Shown: piece by piece, positions 1 through 8,335 of the stretch
How positions within the stretch are numbered: the first letter of the stretch is position 1
Layout: each line of letters starts with the position of its first letter
From: Nitrospira sp.
GTDB lineage: Bacteria; Nitrospirota; Nitrospiria; Nitrospirales; Nitrospiraceae
Length of the DNA: 64,000 nt
NCBI GenBank assembly: GCA_018242765.1
Contig: JAFEBH010000009.1
Coordinates: 248,001-312,000 of the forward strand
Direction: 5' to 3'
Translations under genes and position numbers: made by a program
The notes under the pieces: generated by a model
The model's input: the letters and a program-made list of their open reading frames with translations, nothing else
What the model was told of the DNA's origin: nothing
The model's database searches: none

Positions 1-763
1 CACCCAACTCCTTCTGAATCGCTTTCAGTTGTTCCCTGAGAAAATATTCGCGCTGGGTTTTGTCCATCTCGCCTTTGGCTTGTGCCTGGATCTTCTGCTG
101 CATGGAGAGGACTTCGATTTCTTTTCCGAGGATGTCGCTGACCTGGCGAAGTCGCTGAATCGGGTCGGCGATTTCCAAGACGGCTTGGGTCGTGTCGACT
201 TTGAGCCCAAGATTGGAAGCGACCATGTCGGCCAAACGCCCCGGCTCCTCGAGATTTTCGATGACGACCATGACATCGGGGATCAGGACCTTGCCCAAAC
301 TGACGATCCGTTCGATCTGTTCCTTGACGGTCCGCATCACGGCTTCGGCCTCCAGCGGCGTGGCCGTCGGTTTCGTGTCCGGGACTTTATCGATTCGAAC
401 GGAGTAATACGGGTCGGTTTGGATATATTTGTTGATCTTGGCTTTGGCGATGCCTTGTACCAAAATTTTGATGCGTTCATCCGGCAGCTTCAGCATCCGC
501 ATGATGATGCCGACGGTTCCAACGGTGTGGATATCCTTGGGGGTCGGATTCTCGACATCCAACGCTTTTTGGGTGGTAAGGAAAAGCATCCGGTTGCCAG
601 CCAAGGCCGCTTCTATGGCCTTGATCGACATATCGCGTCCAACGAACAACGGAAGGACCATATACGGAAAGACGACAATGTCTCGGACTGGTAACAGCGG
701 GAGTTGGCTGGGAACCTCAATGTTTTGTGGGGGTTGAATATCTTGCTCGTTTGGGTCGGTCAT
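1..763 (-). CDS. lon: Lon protease, N-terminal part (gene runs off the left edge)
   Basis: Reading the complement from an ATG at 763 gives 254 in-frame codons with no stop, so only the N-terminus is inside the window. The protein opens with MTDPNEQDIQPPQ, then the Lon substrate-binding (LAN) domain with PLLPVRDIVVFPYMV near residue 22 and FVGRD near residue 40. It ends in the coiled-coil stretch QREYFLREQLKAIQKELG, which in Lon proteins immediately precedes the AAA+ module. Lon is a cytosolic ATP-dependent serine protease that degrades misfolded and regulatory proteins. The ATPase and Ser-Lys catalytic parts are outside, so activity cannot be judged. A weak AGGT ribosome site lies upstream of the ATG. 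Confidence 0.95.
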   Translation of the reverse strand, partial: MTDPNEQDIQPPQNIEVPSQLPLLPVRDIVVFPYMVLPLFVGRDMSIKAIEAALAGNRMLFLTTQKALDVENPTPKDIHTVGTVGIIMRMLKLPDERIKILVQGIAKAKINKYIQTDPYYSVRIDKVPDTKPTATPLEAEAVMRTVKEQIERIVSLGKVLIPDVMVVIENLEEPGRLADMVASNLGLKVDTTQAVLEIADPIQRLRQVSDILGKEIEVLSMQQKIQAQAKGEMDKTQREYFLREQLKAIQKELG

Positions 764-1000
764 AATATATGGACCTGTTTGGTTGCGCTACACATGGAAT
801 TCCGGGTCAAGGGACCAAGGCTGCTATTGCTATCGTGCCTGGGAACGATTTGCTCACTCTGTCGTACGCCACGTTCAGGAAGAAGTGCCAATTTGAGATT
901 GTGTGATGTGCCGAGCGAACAATCTGCTCACGGTCAAACTGGGTGCAGATTGGTCGTTGCAAGATCCTTAGCGACAGAGTGGCCATCAGGACCGACAGCG

Positions 1001-1897
1001 TCATCCGCGACGATTATTCGATGTGGTATGCATCCTGGTCGAGAGGTAGTCGCGGAACTCTGCACCCAATGCCGGGTTCTTGAGTGCAAACTCCACGGTT
1101 GCGATCAAAAATCCAAGCTTGTCTCCAGCGTCGTGGCGCTGGCCCTCTACCTCGAGCGCATACATCGGAGATTTTTTTGCCAGTGTCTTGAGCGCATCGG
1201 TCAATTGAATTTCTCCGTTCTTCCCTGGGGCTGTTTTCCGTAGGATCGGAAAGATTTCCGGAGGAAGTACATAGCGGCCGATCACAGCGAGCGTAGAAGG
1301 TGCATCGGTGGGTGACGGTTTCTCAATCAAATCCTCCACTCGATGTAACCCATGAGAGAGGCGTTTCGGAGTGACGATGCCATATCGGCTGACATCCGCC
1401 TTCGGAACATCCTGCACTCCAAGGACTGCCCCGTGGCGTTTCTTATAGACGTGGATGAGTTGAGCGAGCCCCGGCACATCGGCGTCGATGATTTCGTCTC
1501 CCAGAATCACCGCAAAGGGTTCGTCCCCAATGAGGTGTTGGGCACACAGGACGGCATGTCCCAAACCCAGTGCCTCTGACTGGCGGACATAGCAGAAGTT
1601 CGCAAGGTTTGAAATTTGTCGAATTTGATGGAGGACTTGGCTCTTTCCAGTTCCCTTCAGATTTTCTTCCAACTCCACGGAACGGTCAAAGTGGTCTTCA
1701 ATGGCACGTTTGCCGCGCCCTGTGATCACAATAATATCTTCGATCCCTGAGGCTACTGCTTCTTCAACCGTATATTGAATGAGCGGCTTGTCGACCAGGG
1801 GCAGCATCTCCTTGGGAGAGGCTTTGGTCGCGGGAAGAAATCGTGTTCCCAGGCCAGCTGCTGGGATGACCGCTTTTCTGACTGCGAGGCGAGACAT
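1001..1897 (-). CDS. galU: UTP-glucose-1-phosphate uridylyltransferase
   Basis: Makes UDP-glucose from UTP and glucose-1-phosphate, a precursor for LPS core and other glycans. The nucleotidyltransferase signature AVIPAAGLGTRFLPATKA sits at residues 7-24, followed by KEMLPLVDKPLIQY and the metal-site segment VILGDEIID. From the ATG at 1897 the protein is 298 aa, normal for GalU. An upstream in-frame TTG at 1990 would add 31 residues that do not look like GalU, and neither start has a good ribosome site, so the ATG was chosen on family length. It reads in the same direction as lon, 237 bases upstream of it. Confidence 0.93.
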   Translation of the reverse strand: MSRLAVRKAVIPAAGLGTRFLPATKASPKEMLPLVDKPLIQYTVEEAVASGIEDIIVITGRGKRAIEDHFDRSVELEENLKGTGKSQVLHQIRQISNLANFCYVRQSEALGLGHAVLCAQHLIGDEPFAVILGDEIIDADVPGLAQLIHVYKKRHGAVLGVQDVPKADVSRYGIVTPKRLSHGLHRVEDLIEKPSPTDAPSTLAVIGRYVLPPEIFPILRKTAPGKNGEIQLTDALKTLAKKSPMYALEVEGQRHDAGDKLGFLIATVEFALKNPALGAEFRDYLSTRMHTTSNNRRG

Positions 1898-2479
1898 GTG
1901 AGGATAGTATGTGATGAGTGGAGTGAAGTCAAGAAACAGACAAACTGATTGCATGGAGTGTGAGAGTGAGTGGTAGATGATCTCAGGCAATTATTGGGAC
2001 TGCGCTGGGATACTTACGATGGTCCCTTCCTCCTACGGGGCCCCATCACCTGCGCCGGTGCAGCACTTGTGCCGAATCGTCTTGCTCTGGACAAGAGCCG
2101 ACGTCATGCGTAGGGGAACCCATACGGGATCTGCGTGTAGGTATGGTTGATACTCAGTGTATCTGGTTCGATGGGTAGATTGATGCGCAGAGCACTGGTA
2201 ATTCTCCAAGCGCGCGCTCGATCGCTGCTTTACAATGTGTGACGACCTCAATATAATCCAGAATTTTTGCGAGTCTGTGCGGTGATTCGGAGACGTGGAG
2301 GGTCGTTGTCTCCAGCGGGGTGTGAGTGAAGAATGTGGTGGTGAGAACGTCACCAGTTGGGGGCTGGTGTGCAATCGGTGTGCGATCAAACGAGCTGAGC
2401 GTGTTACGTATCGTGAGGAACCCATGATAATGATGTCGCCCCTGCCGTCCATCTCCATTTTGCGCCAGAGGATTCCTCA
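1898..2479. other. Intergenic region between divergent galU and bamA, possible decayed gene on the minus strand
   Basis: No convincing intact gene is visible in these 580 bases, which should contain the promoters of galU (minus) and of the bamA block (plus). On the minus strand, short stretches in different frames read like protein: one frame gives HVSESPHRLAKILDYIEVV (about 2235-2300) and another gives LRINLPIEPDTLSINHTY (about 2130-2190). No single frame keeps a sensible protein throughout. This may be a decayed gene or chance. The AGAGGA at 2467-2472 is the ribosome site of bamA. Confidence 0.35.
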
Positions 2480-4804
2480 TTGGTGACCGGGCATGTCGTT
2501 TACAGATCCCGATCACTGCTGGTCGCGGCACTGTTGGTTTCTGTCTTCTTGGGTGGGCTCGATGTGTATGGGCAAGGCGTTGAGCCGAAGGTGGCTTCGA
2601 TCGATATCCGGGGAGCCAAGCGGATCGAGGTGCCGGCTATTGTCGGTCGCCTCACCCTCAAACCGGATGATCCCTATACCTCAGAACATGTGCGTGGCCA
2701 GATTCGAATTCTGTACGACACAGGATTTTTCGAAGATGTGCAGGTGGAAACCGAGTCAGTTGCAGCCGGTATGGCGGTGACCTTTGTTGTGCGAGAAAAG
2801 CCCTTCATCAGCGAGGTCGTTTTTGACGGAAATGAGCATCTGAGTGACGAGAAGCTCAAGGAAAAGACGACCATTAAGAGCCAGACGTTTCTGGACCAAC
2901 AACAGGTGAAGGAGAGTGCCGAGCGGCTTCGTCTCGCCTATCAGCAGGACGGGTACTACAGTGCGCAAGTCATTCCGGTGGTTCAGGCCATCGATGAGGA
3001 TCGGATGCGCCTGATCTTTCATGTGACTGAGGGAGAGAAGGCGAGAGTCAAGACGGTGGTGTTTGAAGGGATTACCGGGGTGAGCAAGGCTGAATTGCTC
3101 AATGTCATGGCAACCAGGGAATGGATTCCTTGGTACGGACTCATGACACAGATGAAGCTCCCCTCCTTTTTTTCTGATGCCGGGGTGCTGAAACGCGAAG
3201 AGATGGGGAATGATGTCGAGCGGATCAAAGAAGTCTTGTTGAATAAGGGGTATTTCAACGCTCGAGTCAGCCAGCCGTCCGTTGAATTGACCGAAGATAA
3301 AAAGTGGTTCACTGTCCACTATTCGATTTCCGAGGGAGAACCATTCACGGTCGGGGAAGTCGGGTTTCGTGGGCACACGGTGTTCGAGGATCCTGAGCTT
3401 CGTGCTGGGTTGAAGATCAAAGAAGGGGAGATCTTTCAACGGGCGAAAATCAGGGATGAGATGACGCGGTTGACCGATTTGTACGGGAGTAAGGGGTATT
3501 CCTTCGCTGAAGTAGTGCCCAGCGTCATTCCGAACAATGAAGAACGGATGGTCAGCATCATCCTCAACGTCAAAGAAGGCGAGATGATGCGTATCCGGCA
3601 AATCAATATCTATGGAAATGATAAGACGCGAGACAATGTCATTCGGCGTGAGATTCGGGTTGATGAACAGGATGTGATCGATACCGCCTCGCTGAAGCGC
3701 AGTTTCCAGCGACTAAATAACCTGAACTTCTTCGAGACGGTCGAGATTCTGCCGAATCAGGTTGCGCCCGACAAAGTCGATCTGAACGTACGGGTCAAGG
3801 AAAAGCCGACCGGCATGTTCAGCCTGGGGGGAGGCTTTAGCACCCTTGACCGGCTCGTGGCGATCGCTGATATTACGCAGGGGAATTTGGGCGGATATGG
3901 GTATCTTGGTCGCATCCGCGGGCAGCTCGGGCAGCGGCGAAGTCTCGGGTCCATCACCTTCCGCAATCCCTATCTCTATGATTCGTTGACGTCGCTCCAG
4001 GTCGACGGCTATCGCAGTCAGACGAATTACCTTTCCTATTTTGAGAACCGAACAGGCGGGAACATCACACTCGGGCGTTGGCTCTCGGAGTATGTGACGG
4101 GGAGCATCAGTATCTTTGCAGAAGAAATTACGTACAAGGATCCGCAAGACGGCCTTTGTCCTGATTTGGTCCCTATCGTTTGTCGCCAATTAGGCACACG
4201 GTCGTCGACGGGCTTTCGATTGGCACTCTTTCGGGATACCAGAGACTATTACATCGATCCCAGGACCGGCTGGCGAATCGGCGGTGGGTTTGATATCGGC
4301 ACGCCCCTGATGGGGGGGAGCAACAACTTCATCAAGTACTATGCAGACGTGATCAAGGTCACGCCGCTTCCCTACGACCTGCGAGTATCGCTGCGTGCGC
4401 GTTTTGGCGAGGTTCGAGCACAGGGTGGGACGCAGATCCCGTTGAGTGAACGATTCTTCGTGGGCGGCATCAATACCATGCGCGGGTTTTCCTTCGGCCG
4501 AGCCGGCCCCACGGTTCCAACCACCCATGCTCCATTTGGTGCCGCAAAACAGTTGATCTTCAGCAGCGAGTTGATCTTTACGATCTCCGCGGAGGCTAAA
4601 TTGAATGGTGTGCTCTTCTTCGATTACGGCAAAGGGTTTGATGACGACGAACCGCTGTCGATCCATCTTCGGCCTGCAGCCGGTCTAGAAGGACGGTGGA
4701 TTTCGCCATTTGGTCCATTGCGTGTTGCCTATGGAATCAATCTAGATAAACGAACCGGTGAGCGATTCGGTGTGTTTGAATTTACGATCGGAACCTTGTT
4801 CTAA
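2480..4804 (+). CDS. bamA: Outer membrane protein assembly factor BamA
   Basis: Essential outer membrane insertase (Omp85 family) that folds beta-barrel proteins into the outer membrane. The 774 aa match the family length. Residues 10-33 are a signal peptide; then come tandem POTRA domains (the first begins at about residue 37 with VASIDIRGAKRIEVP) up to about residue 430. The C-terminal half is the 16-strand barrel, including RFFVGGINTMRGFSFG (the conserved L6-loop RGF element), and it ends in a phenylalanine (EFTIGTLF), the usual outer membrane sorting end. The start is a TTG with AGAGGA seven bases upstream; a GTG one codon later is the alternative. First gene of the bamA-skp-fabZ-lpxA-lpxI block. 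Confidence 0.96.
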   Translation: MVTGHVVYRSRSLLVAALLVSVFLGGLDVYGQGVEPKVASIDIRGAKRIEVPAIVGRLTLKPDDPYTSEHVRGQIRILYDTGFFEDVQVETESVAAGMAVTFVVREKPFISEVVFDGNEHLSDEKLKEKTTIKSQTFLDQQQVKESAERLRLAYQQDGYYSAQVIPVVQAIDEDRMRLIFHVTEGEKARVKTVVFEGITGVSKAELLNVMATREWIPWYGLMTQMKLPSFFSDAGVLKREEMGNDVERIKEVLLNKGYFNARVSQPSVELTEDKKWFTVHYSISEGEPFTVGEVGFRGHTVFEDPELRAGLKIKEGEIFQRAKIRDEMTRLTDLYGSKGYSFAEVVPSVIPNNEERMVSIILNVKEGEMMRIRQINIYGNDKTRDNVIRREIRVDEQDVIDTASLKRSFQRLNNLNFFETVEILPNQVAPDKVDLNVRVKEKPTGMFSLGGGFSTLDRLVAIADITQGNLGGYGYLGRIRGQLGQRRSLGSITFRNPYLYDSLTSLQVDGYRSQTNYLSYFENRTGGNITLGRWLSEYVTGSISIFAEEITYKDPQDGLCPDLVPIVCRQLGTRSSTGFRLALFRDTRDYYIDPRTGWRIGGGFDIGTPLMGGSNNFIKYYADVIKVTPLPYDLRVSLRARFGEVRAQGGTQIPLSERFFVGGINTMRGFSFGRAGPTVPTTHAPFGAAKQLIFSSELIFTISAEAKLNGVLFFDYGKGFDDDEPLSIHLRPAAGLEGRWISPFGPLRVAYGINLDKRTGERFGVFEFTIGTLF

Positions 4805-4831
4805 ACGGAGTCTTATTGTGGCAGGTGTACT

Positions 4832-5392
4832 GTGAACTGGAAGCGGCCCTGGGGGGGAATCTCGCGGATCGGATGGCTGGCTGGGCTGGGCGTTCTCGCG
4901 TACGTTGTTGGCGGCTGTGCGGGTACCGCAGTTAAGATGGAGAGCAAGGTTGGGGTGATCAATGCGCAGCGTCTTCTGAACGAAACGAACGTGGGGAAAC
5001 GGGCAAAGGACAATCTGGCCTCTTTCTCCAAGAATCGACAGGCCTTGATGGAGTCAGAAGAACGGGAGTTGCGGCGGATGGAGGAGGATTTTTCGCGACA
5101 GGCGTCCATCCTCAGCCAGACGGGGAAGCGGGAGCGAGAGGAACAATTTCGTCGACGCATGCAGGAGTATCAACAAAAGGCCGCGGAATTGAATCGTGAG
5201 GTTCAGGAAAAACAAAAGGATGTTTTGGAAGGGTTTCGCGACAAGGTCGAAGCCGTGGTGGCAAAAGTTGCAAAGCGTCTGGGATTACAGGTAGTTGTCG
5301 ATAGGAGTAAGGGAGGTCCAACTATCTATCACGAAGAGGGGTTGGATATTTCAAACCAAGTGATTGAGGAGTTCAACCGAGAATATCCGTAA
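4832..5392 (+). CDS. Skp/OmpH-like periplasmic chaperone, predicted lipoprotein
   Basis: Skp-family proteins are trimeric, tentacle-like coiled-coil chaperones that carry unfolded outer membrane proteins to BamA. This 186-aa copy has a hydrophobic leader ending in VVGGC (Cys at about residue 29), a plausible lipobox, so it is predicted to be membrane-anchored rather than soluble. The OmpH fold follows: KVGVINAQRLLNET, a long charged coiled coil (about 55-130) and a compact end with LGLQVVVDRSKGG. GTG start 27 bases after bamA. A second family member follows directly, suggesting duplication and specialisation. The lipoprotein status is inferred from the motif alone. Confidence 0.88.
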   Translation: MNWKRPWGGISRIGWLAGLGVLAYVVGGCAGTAVKMESKVGVINAQRLLNETNVGKRAKDNLASFSKNRQALMESEERELRRMEEDFSRQASILSQTGKREREEQFRRRMQEYQQKAAELNREVQEKQKDVLEGFRDKVEAVVAKVAKRLGLQVVVDRSKGGPTIYHEEGLDISNQVIEEFNREYP

Positions 5393-5412
5393 GTGTCGGT
5401 GGGAGGTAGGTC

Positions 5413-5955
5413 ATGATGAATCGTACGAACATGATCGGGTTGGCCGTTCTGTGGTACATGGCCCAATGGGCGACGCCGTTATATGCCGGAGACTCGGCCA
5501 GGGTCGGGGTGTTGGATCAACAGACCGTCATGGAGCGAAGCAAGGCGGGGAAGGCGGCATTGGATGATATGGCGGGTTATGCCCAGACCAGGCAGAAGAT
5601 TATCAATGCTGATGAGCAGGAGCTCAAGGAATTGCAACAATCCTTGGAGGATCCGAATACCAAGCTCACCGATGCGGTTCGGCAAGAGAAGGAGGAACAG
5701 CTTCGAAGCAAGGTAGAAGCCTATCAGCATCGAGTGCAAGAGTTTAATCGTGAGGTGCAGCAGAAGCGAGGTGAAATGGTCGCAGACTATTCGCGAAAGA
5801 TTGCGGCAGCGGCGCAATCTGTCGCTCAAAAAGAAGGTTATGCGGCCATTCTCGATAAGGGCAATGACGCGATGCTTCGCATCGTACTCTATCATCAGGC
5901 TGCGTTGGATGTGACGGAGTCGGTTGTCAAAGAATTTGATCGGCAAAACCCTTAA
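5413..5955 (+). CDS. skp: Skp/OmpH-family periplasmic chaperone
   Basis: Second Skp-like protein, 180 aa, with a standard signal peptide (hydrophobic 8-20, likely cleavage after PLYA near residue 25) and no lipobox. The mature part starts [18 protein letters not shown], continues with a Glu/Gln/Lys-rich coiled coil (about 55-135) and ends with the OmpH C-terminal element [11 protein letters not shown]. It is similar in design to the upstream lipoprotein copy but clearly diverged. Start ATG has GGGAGGTAGG just upstream. Together with bamA it should form the outer membrane protein delivery and insertion pair. The symbol skp is given by family and position. Confidence 0.9.
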   Translation: MMNRTNMIGLAVLWYMAQWATPLYAGDSARVGVLDQQTVMERSKAGKAALDDMAGYAQTRQKIINADEQELKELQQSLEDPNTKLTDAVRQEKEEQLRSKVEAYQHRVQEFNREVQQKRGEMVADYSRKIAAAAQSVAQKEGYAAILDKGNDAMLRIVLYHQAALDVTESVVKEFDRQNP

Positions 5956-5981
5956 ATCAGGGACAGAGAGGAGGCAGGGCA

Positions 5982-6434
5982 ATGGCGTCGGTCGAGCAGG
6001 CTGAAATTCAAGCATTACTTCCCCACCGGTACCCTTTCCTGTTAGTAGATCGTGTGAAAGAGTTTGAGCCGCATAAGCGGATCGTCGGGATCAAGAATGT
6101 GACGGTCAATGAGCCGTTCTTCCAAGGCCATTTCCCAGGGCGCCCAATCATGCCGGGGGTGTTGATGATCGAGGCCATGGCGCAGGTGGGAGGGGTGTTG
6201 GTCTTCAAGTCGGGAGGGACGGTCGGCAAAACCATCATGTATTTGACGGGTATTGAAGAAGCCAAATTCAGGAAACCGGTCGTTCCAGGTGATCAGCTCC
6301 GGTTGGAGATCGATGTGCTCAAGACGCGTCCGCCTTTCTGGAAGATGCAGGGGAAAGCATTCGTCGACAATGAGGTGGTGTGCGAGGCCGTGGTGACGGC
6401 GATGGTGATGGAAGAAAAGACCGACACGCAGTAA
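5982..6434 (+). CDS. fabZ: 3-hydroxyacyl-[acyl-carrier-protein] dehydratase FabZ
   Basis: Dehydrates 3-hydroxyacyl-ACP in type II fatty acid synthesis and competes with LpxA for the same 3-hydroxyacyl-ACP pool, which explains the usual coupling of the two genes. 150 aa, the family size, single hot-dog fold. The catalytic His50 lies in [12 protein letters not shown] and the catalytic Glu64 in [11 protein letters not shown]. The N-terminal [14 protein letters not shown] is also typical. ATG start preceded by GGAGG. In many Gram-negatives lpxD lies between skp and fabZ; here it does not. Confidence 0.97.
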   Translation: MASVEQAEIQALLPHRYPFLLVDRVKEFEPHKRIVGIKNVTVNEPFFQGHFPGRPIMPGVLMIEAMAQVGGVLVFKSGGTVGKTIMYLTGIEEAKFRKPVVPGDQLRLEIDVLKTRPPFWKMQGKAFVDNEVVCEAVVTAMVMEEKTDTQ

Positions 6435-6545
6435 TCAATCATCGTCACGTGTCAACCTCTACGCTGCAAGGTCGGATGGGCGCAATGCGGATCTCGTGGT
6501 TGAAGGGGCTCAGTTGACGGCTGACGTATCTTAAAGGGGGAAGGT

Positions 6546-7364
6546 GTGAAGATACATCCATCAGCGATTGTCCATCCCAAGGCCATGCTCGATACTGATG
6601 TCGAGGTCGGGCCGTTCTGTGTCGTTGGCGAACACGTGGTCATTGGAAAAGGGAGCCGCCTCCTCTCTCACGTGAATGTCGAAGGGTGGACGGAGATTGG
6701 GGAACGGAACGAAGTGCACCCCTTTGCCTCCATCGGAGGGCCTCCTCAGCACCTCGCGTATAAAGGGGAGCCGACCAAGGTGACAATCGGCCATGACAAC
6801 ATCCTCCGGGAATACGTCACGATTAACCGGGGAACCGTCCAAGGCGGGGGAGTGACCTCTCTCGGGTCCAAGGGCATCCTGATGGCGTATGTGCATGTGG
6901 CGCACGATTGCCGGCTCGGCAACCATATTATTATGGCCAATGCGGCGAGCCTGGCCGGACATATCACCATTGGAGATCATTCCGTTATCGGAGGGTTGAC
7001 CGGTGTGCTTCAGTTTGTGCGTATCGGAGACTACGTCATGGTCGGCGGGTGCTGTGCGATCGGTCAGGATATTCCGCCATTTACGTTCGCAGCCGGTGGA
7101 TATCGTGCGCATCTGTACGGCCTCAATACGGTCGGGTTGCAACGACACGGTTTCTCGACGGACCGTATTGCTTCGTTGAGGAAAGCATTCGATCTGCTCT
7201 TTCGAACAGGTCATCGAACGGCTGAGGCGATCAAGTTGGCGAAGAAGGAGTTCAAGGGACAGGAAGATGTGGCCAAGATTCTTACGTTTATGGAGGGGAC
7301 TAAGCGTGGAATCTCGAGGGCAGTCAGCTCAGACCTTGAACGTGAATTCGATCAACCGGTATGA
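6546..7364 (+). CDS. lpxA: UDP-N-acetylglucosamine O-acyltransferase LpxA
   Basis: First enzyme of lipid A synthesis: moves a 3-hydroxyacyl chain from ACP to the 3-position of a UDP-GlcNAc-type sugar. 272 aa with a left-handed beta-helix of hexapeptide repeats (about 1-190) and the helical C-terminal trimer domain with ISRAVSSDLER. The general-base histidine is His120 in HVAHDCRLGNH. Early PSAIVHPKAML and GPFCVVGEHV are typical. GTG start behind AAGGGGGAAG; 111 bases separate it from fabZ. Because a GnnA-like oxidoreductase lies downstream, the acceptor could be the 3-amino analogue; this cannot be decided from the sequence by eye. Confidence 0.96.
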   Translation: MKIHPSAIVHPKAMLDTDVEVGPFCVVGEHVVIGKGSRLLSHVNVEGWTEIGERNEVHPFASIGGPPQHLAYKGEPTKVTIGHDNILREYVTINRGTVQGGGVTSLGSKGILMAYVHVAHDCRLGNHIIMANAASLAGHITIGDHSVIGGLTGVLQFVRIGDYVMVGGCCAIGQDIPPFTFAAGGYRAHLYGLNTVGLQRHGFSTDRIASLRKAFDLLFRTGHRTAEAIKLAKKEFKGQEDVAKILTFMEGTKRGISRAVSSDLEREFDQPV

Positions 7365-8230
7365 CATCGATTGCGATGGGTTTGACCATGCCTATAACGG
7401 ACGGTCGAATCGGGGTGATCGCCGGGAACGGGCGATTCCCGATCATCTTTTCCGATAATGCTCGCAAGATGGGTCTTCACGTGTCTGCTGTGGCCCACGA
7501 AGGTGAAACAGAACCGGAGCTCGAACAGCATGTCGACCGGATTCATTGGGTCAAGCTCGGCCAACTTAATAAATTGATTAACGCCTTCAAGGCCGACGGG
7601 GTACGCCATGTCGTCATGTTGGGAGGCATTAAGAAGACGCATATCTATAGTCACGCCCGTCCTGATTTTCGCGTGCTGGCCTTGGCTACGAAATTGGTTC
7701 TTTGGAAAGATGACGATATTCTCCGTGCGTTGGCGGCGGAGCTCGAAAAGGATGGCCTCACGATTTGTGAGTCGACATTCGGCCTTGACGGGATTTTAGT
7801 CACGGAAGGCACGTTGACCTCTCGCCAGCCGACGAAGAAAGAATGGGCGGATATCCGGTATGGGTGGGAGGTTGCGAGAGAGACCGGGCGTCTCGACATC
7901 GGTCAATGCGTGATCGTCAAGGATCACACAATCGTGGCGGTCGAAGCGGTTGAAGGAACTGATGAGGCAATCAAGCGTGGAGGCGCACTCGCCAAAGAGG
8001 GAGTGGTCGTCGTGAAGCGATGCAAGCCGCAACAGGACCTCCGATTTGATTTGCCCGCTGTCGGGCCTAAAACTATTGAGGTCATGCGATCGGTCAAGGC
8101 GTCCGTGCTTGCCGTTGAAGCAGGTCGGTCCGTGATGCTGGATCGAGACGTGCTCCTTCGCAATGCCGAAGATGCCGGGATCGTCGTCGTCGGCGTCGCT
8201 CGCGAAGAAGAATCAGGCATGGGGACCTAA
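7361..8230 (+). CDS. lpxI: UDP-2,3-diacylglucosamine pyrophosphatase LpxI
   Basis: Cleaves UDP-2,3-diacylglucosamine to lipid X and UMP; LpxI replaces LpxH in many bacteria outside the gamma and beta Proteobacteria. The start ATGA overlaps the lpxA stop by four bases. The 289-aa protein shows the family pattern: GRIGVIAGNGRFPI at the N-terminus, HVVMLGGIKKTHI in the middle, VAVEAVEGTDEAIKRGG, and the C-terminal active-site segment QDLRFDLPAVGPKTIE. The start could also be one of the internal Met codons at residues 6 or 10; the first was kept because of the overlap. No lpxH is seen in the window. Confidence 0.94.
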   Translation: MTSIAMGLTMPITDGRIGVIAGNGRFPIIFSDNARKMGLHVSAVAHEGETEPELEQHVDRIHWVKLGQLNKLINAFKADGVRHVVMLGGIKKTHIYSHARPDFRVLALATKLVLWKDDDILRALAAELEKDGLTICESTFGLDGILVTEGTLTSRQPTKKEWADIRYGWEVARETGRLDIGQCVIVKDHTIVAVEAVEGTDEAIKRGGALAKEGVVVVKRCKPQQDLRFDLPAVGPKTIEVMRSVKASVLAVEAGRSVMLDRDVLLRNAEDAGIVVVGVAREEESGMGT

Positions 8231-8335
8231 GCCGACGAAGAAGTTCCGGAGTCTGAAGATCTGTTGACCTATTGATTTCCGACACTCGCCGGATCAATCG
8301 AATCAAGAGATTCCCCAATTCAGTCAAAGAGGTGT

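Noticed and set aside
29..694. Plus-strand open frame across the lon region
   Set aside because: It is the reverse complement of Lon; the minus-strand frame has clear Lon sequence, this one has none.
2756..3601. Long open frame antisense to bamA
   Set aside because: Lies opposite a fully recognised gene and has no family motif; typical shadow frame of a G+C-rich gene.
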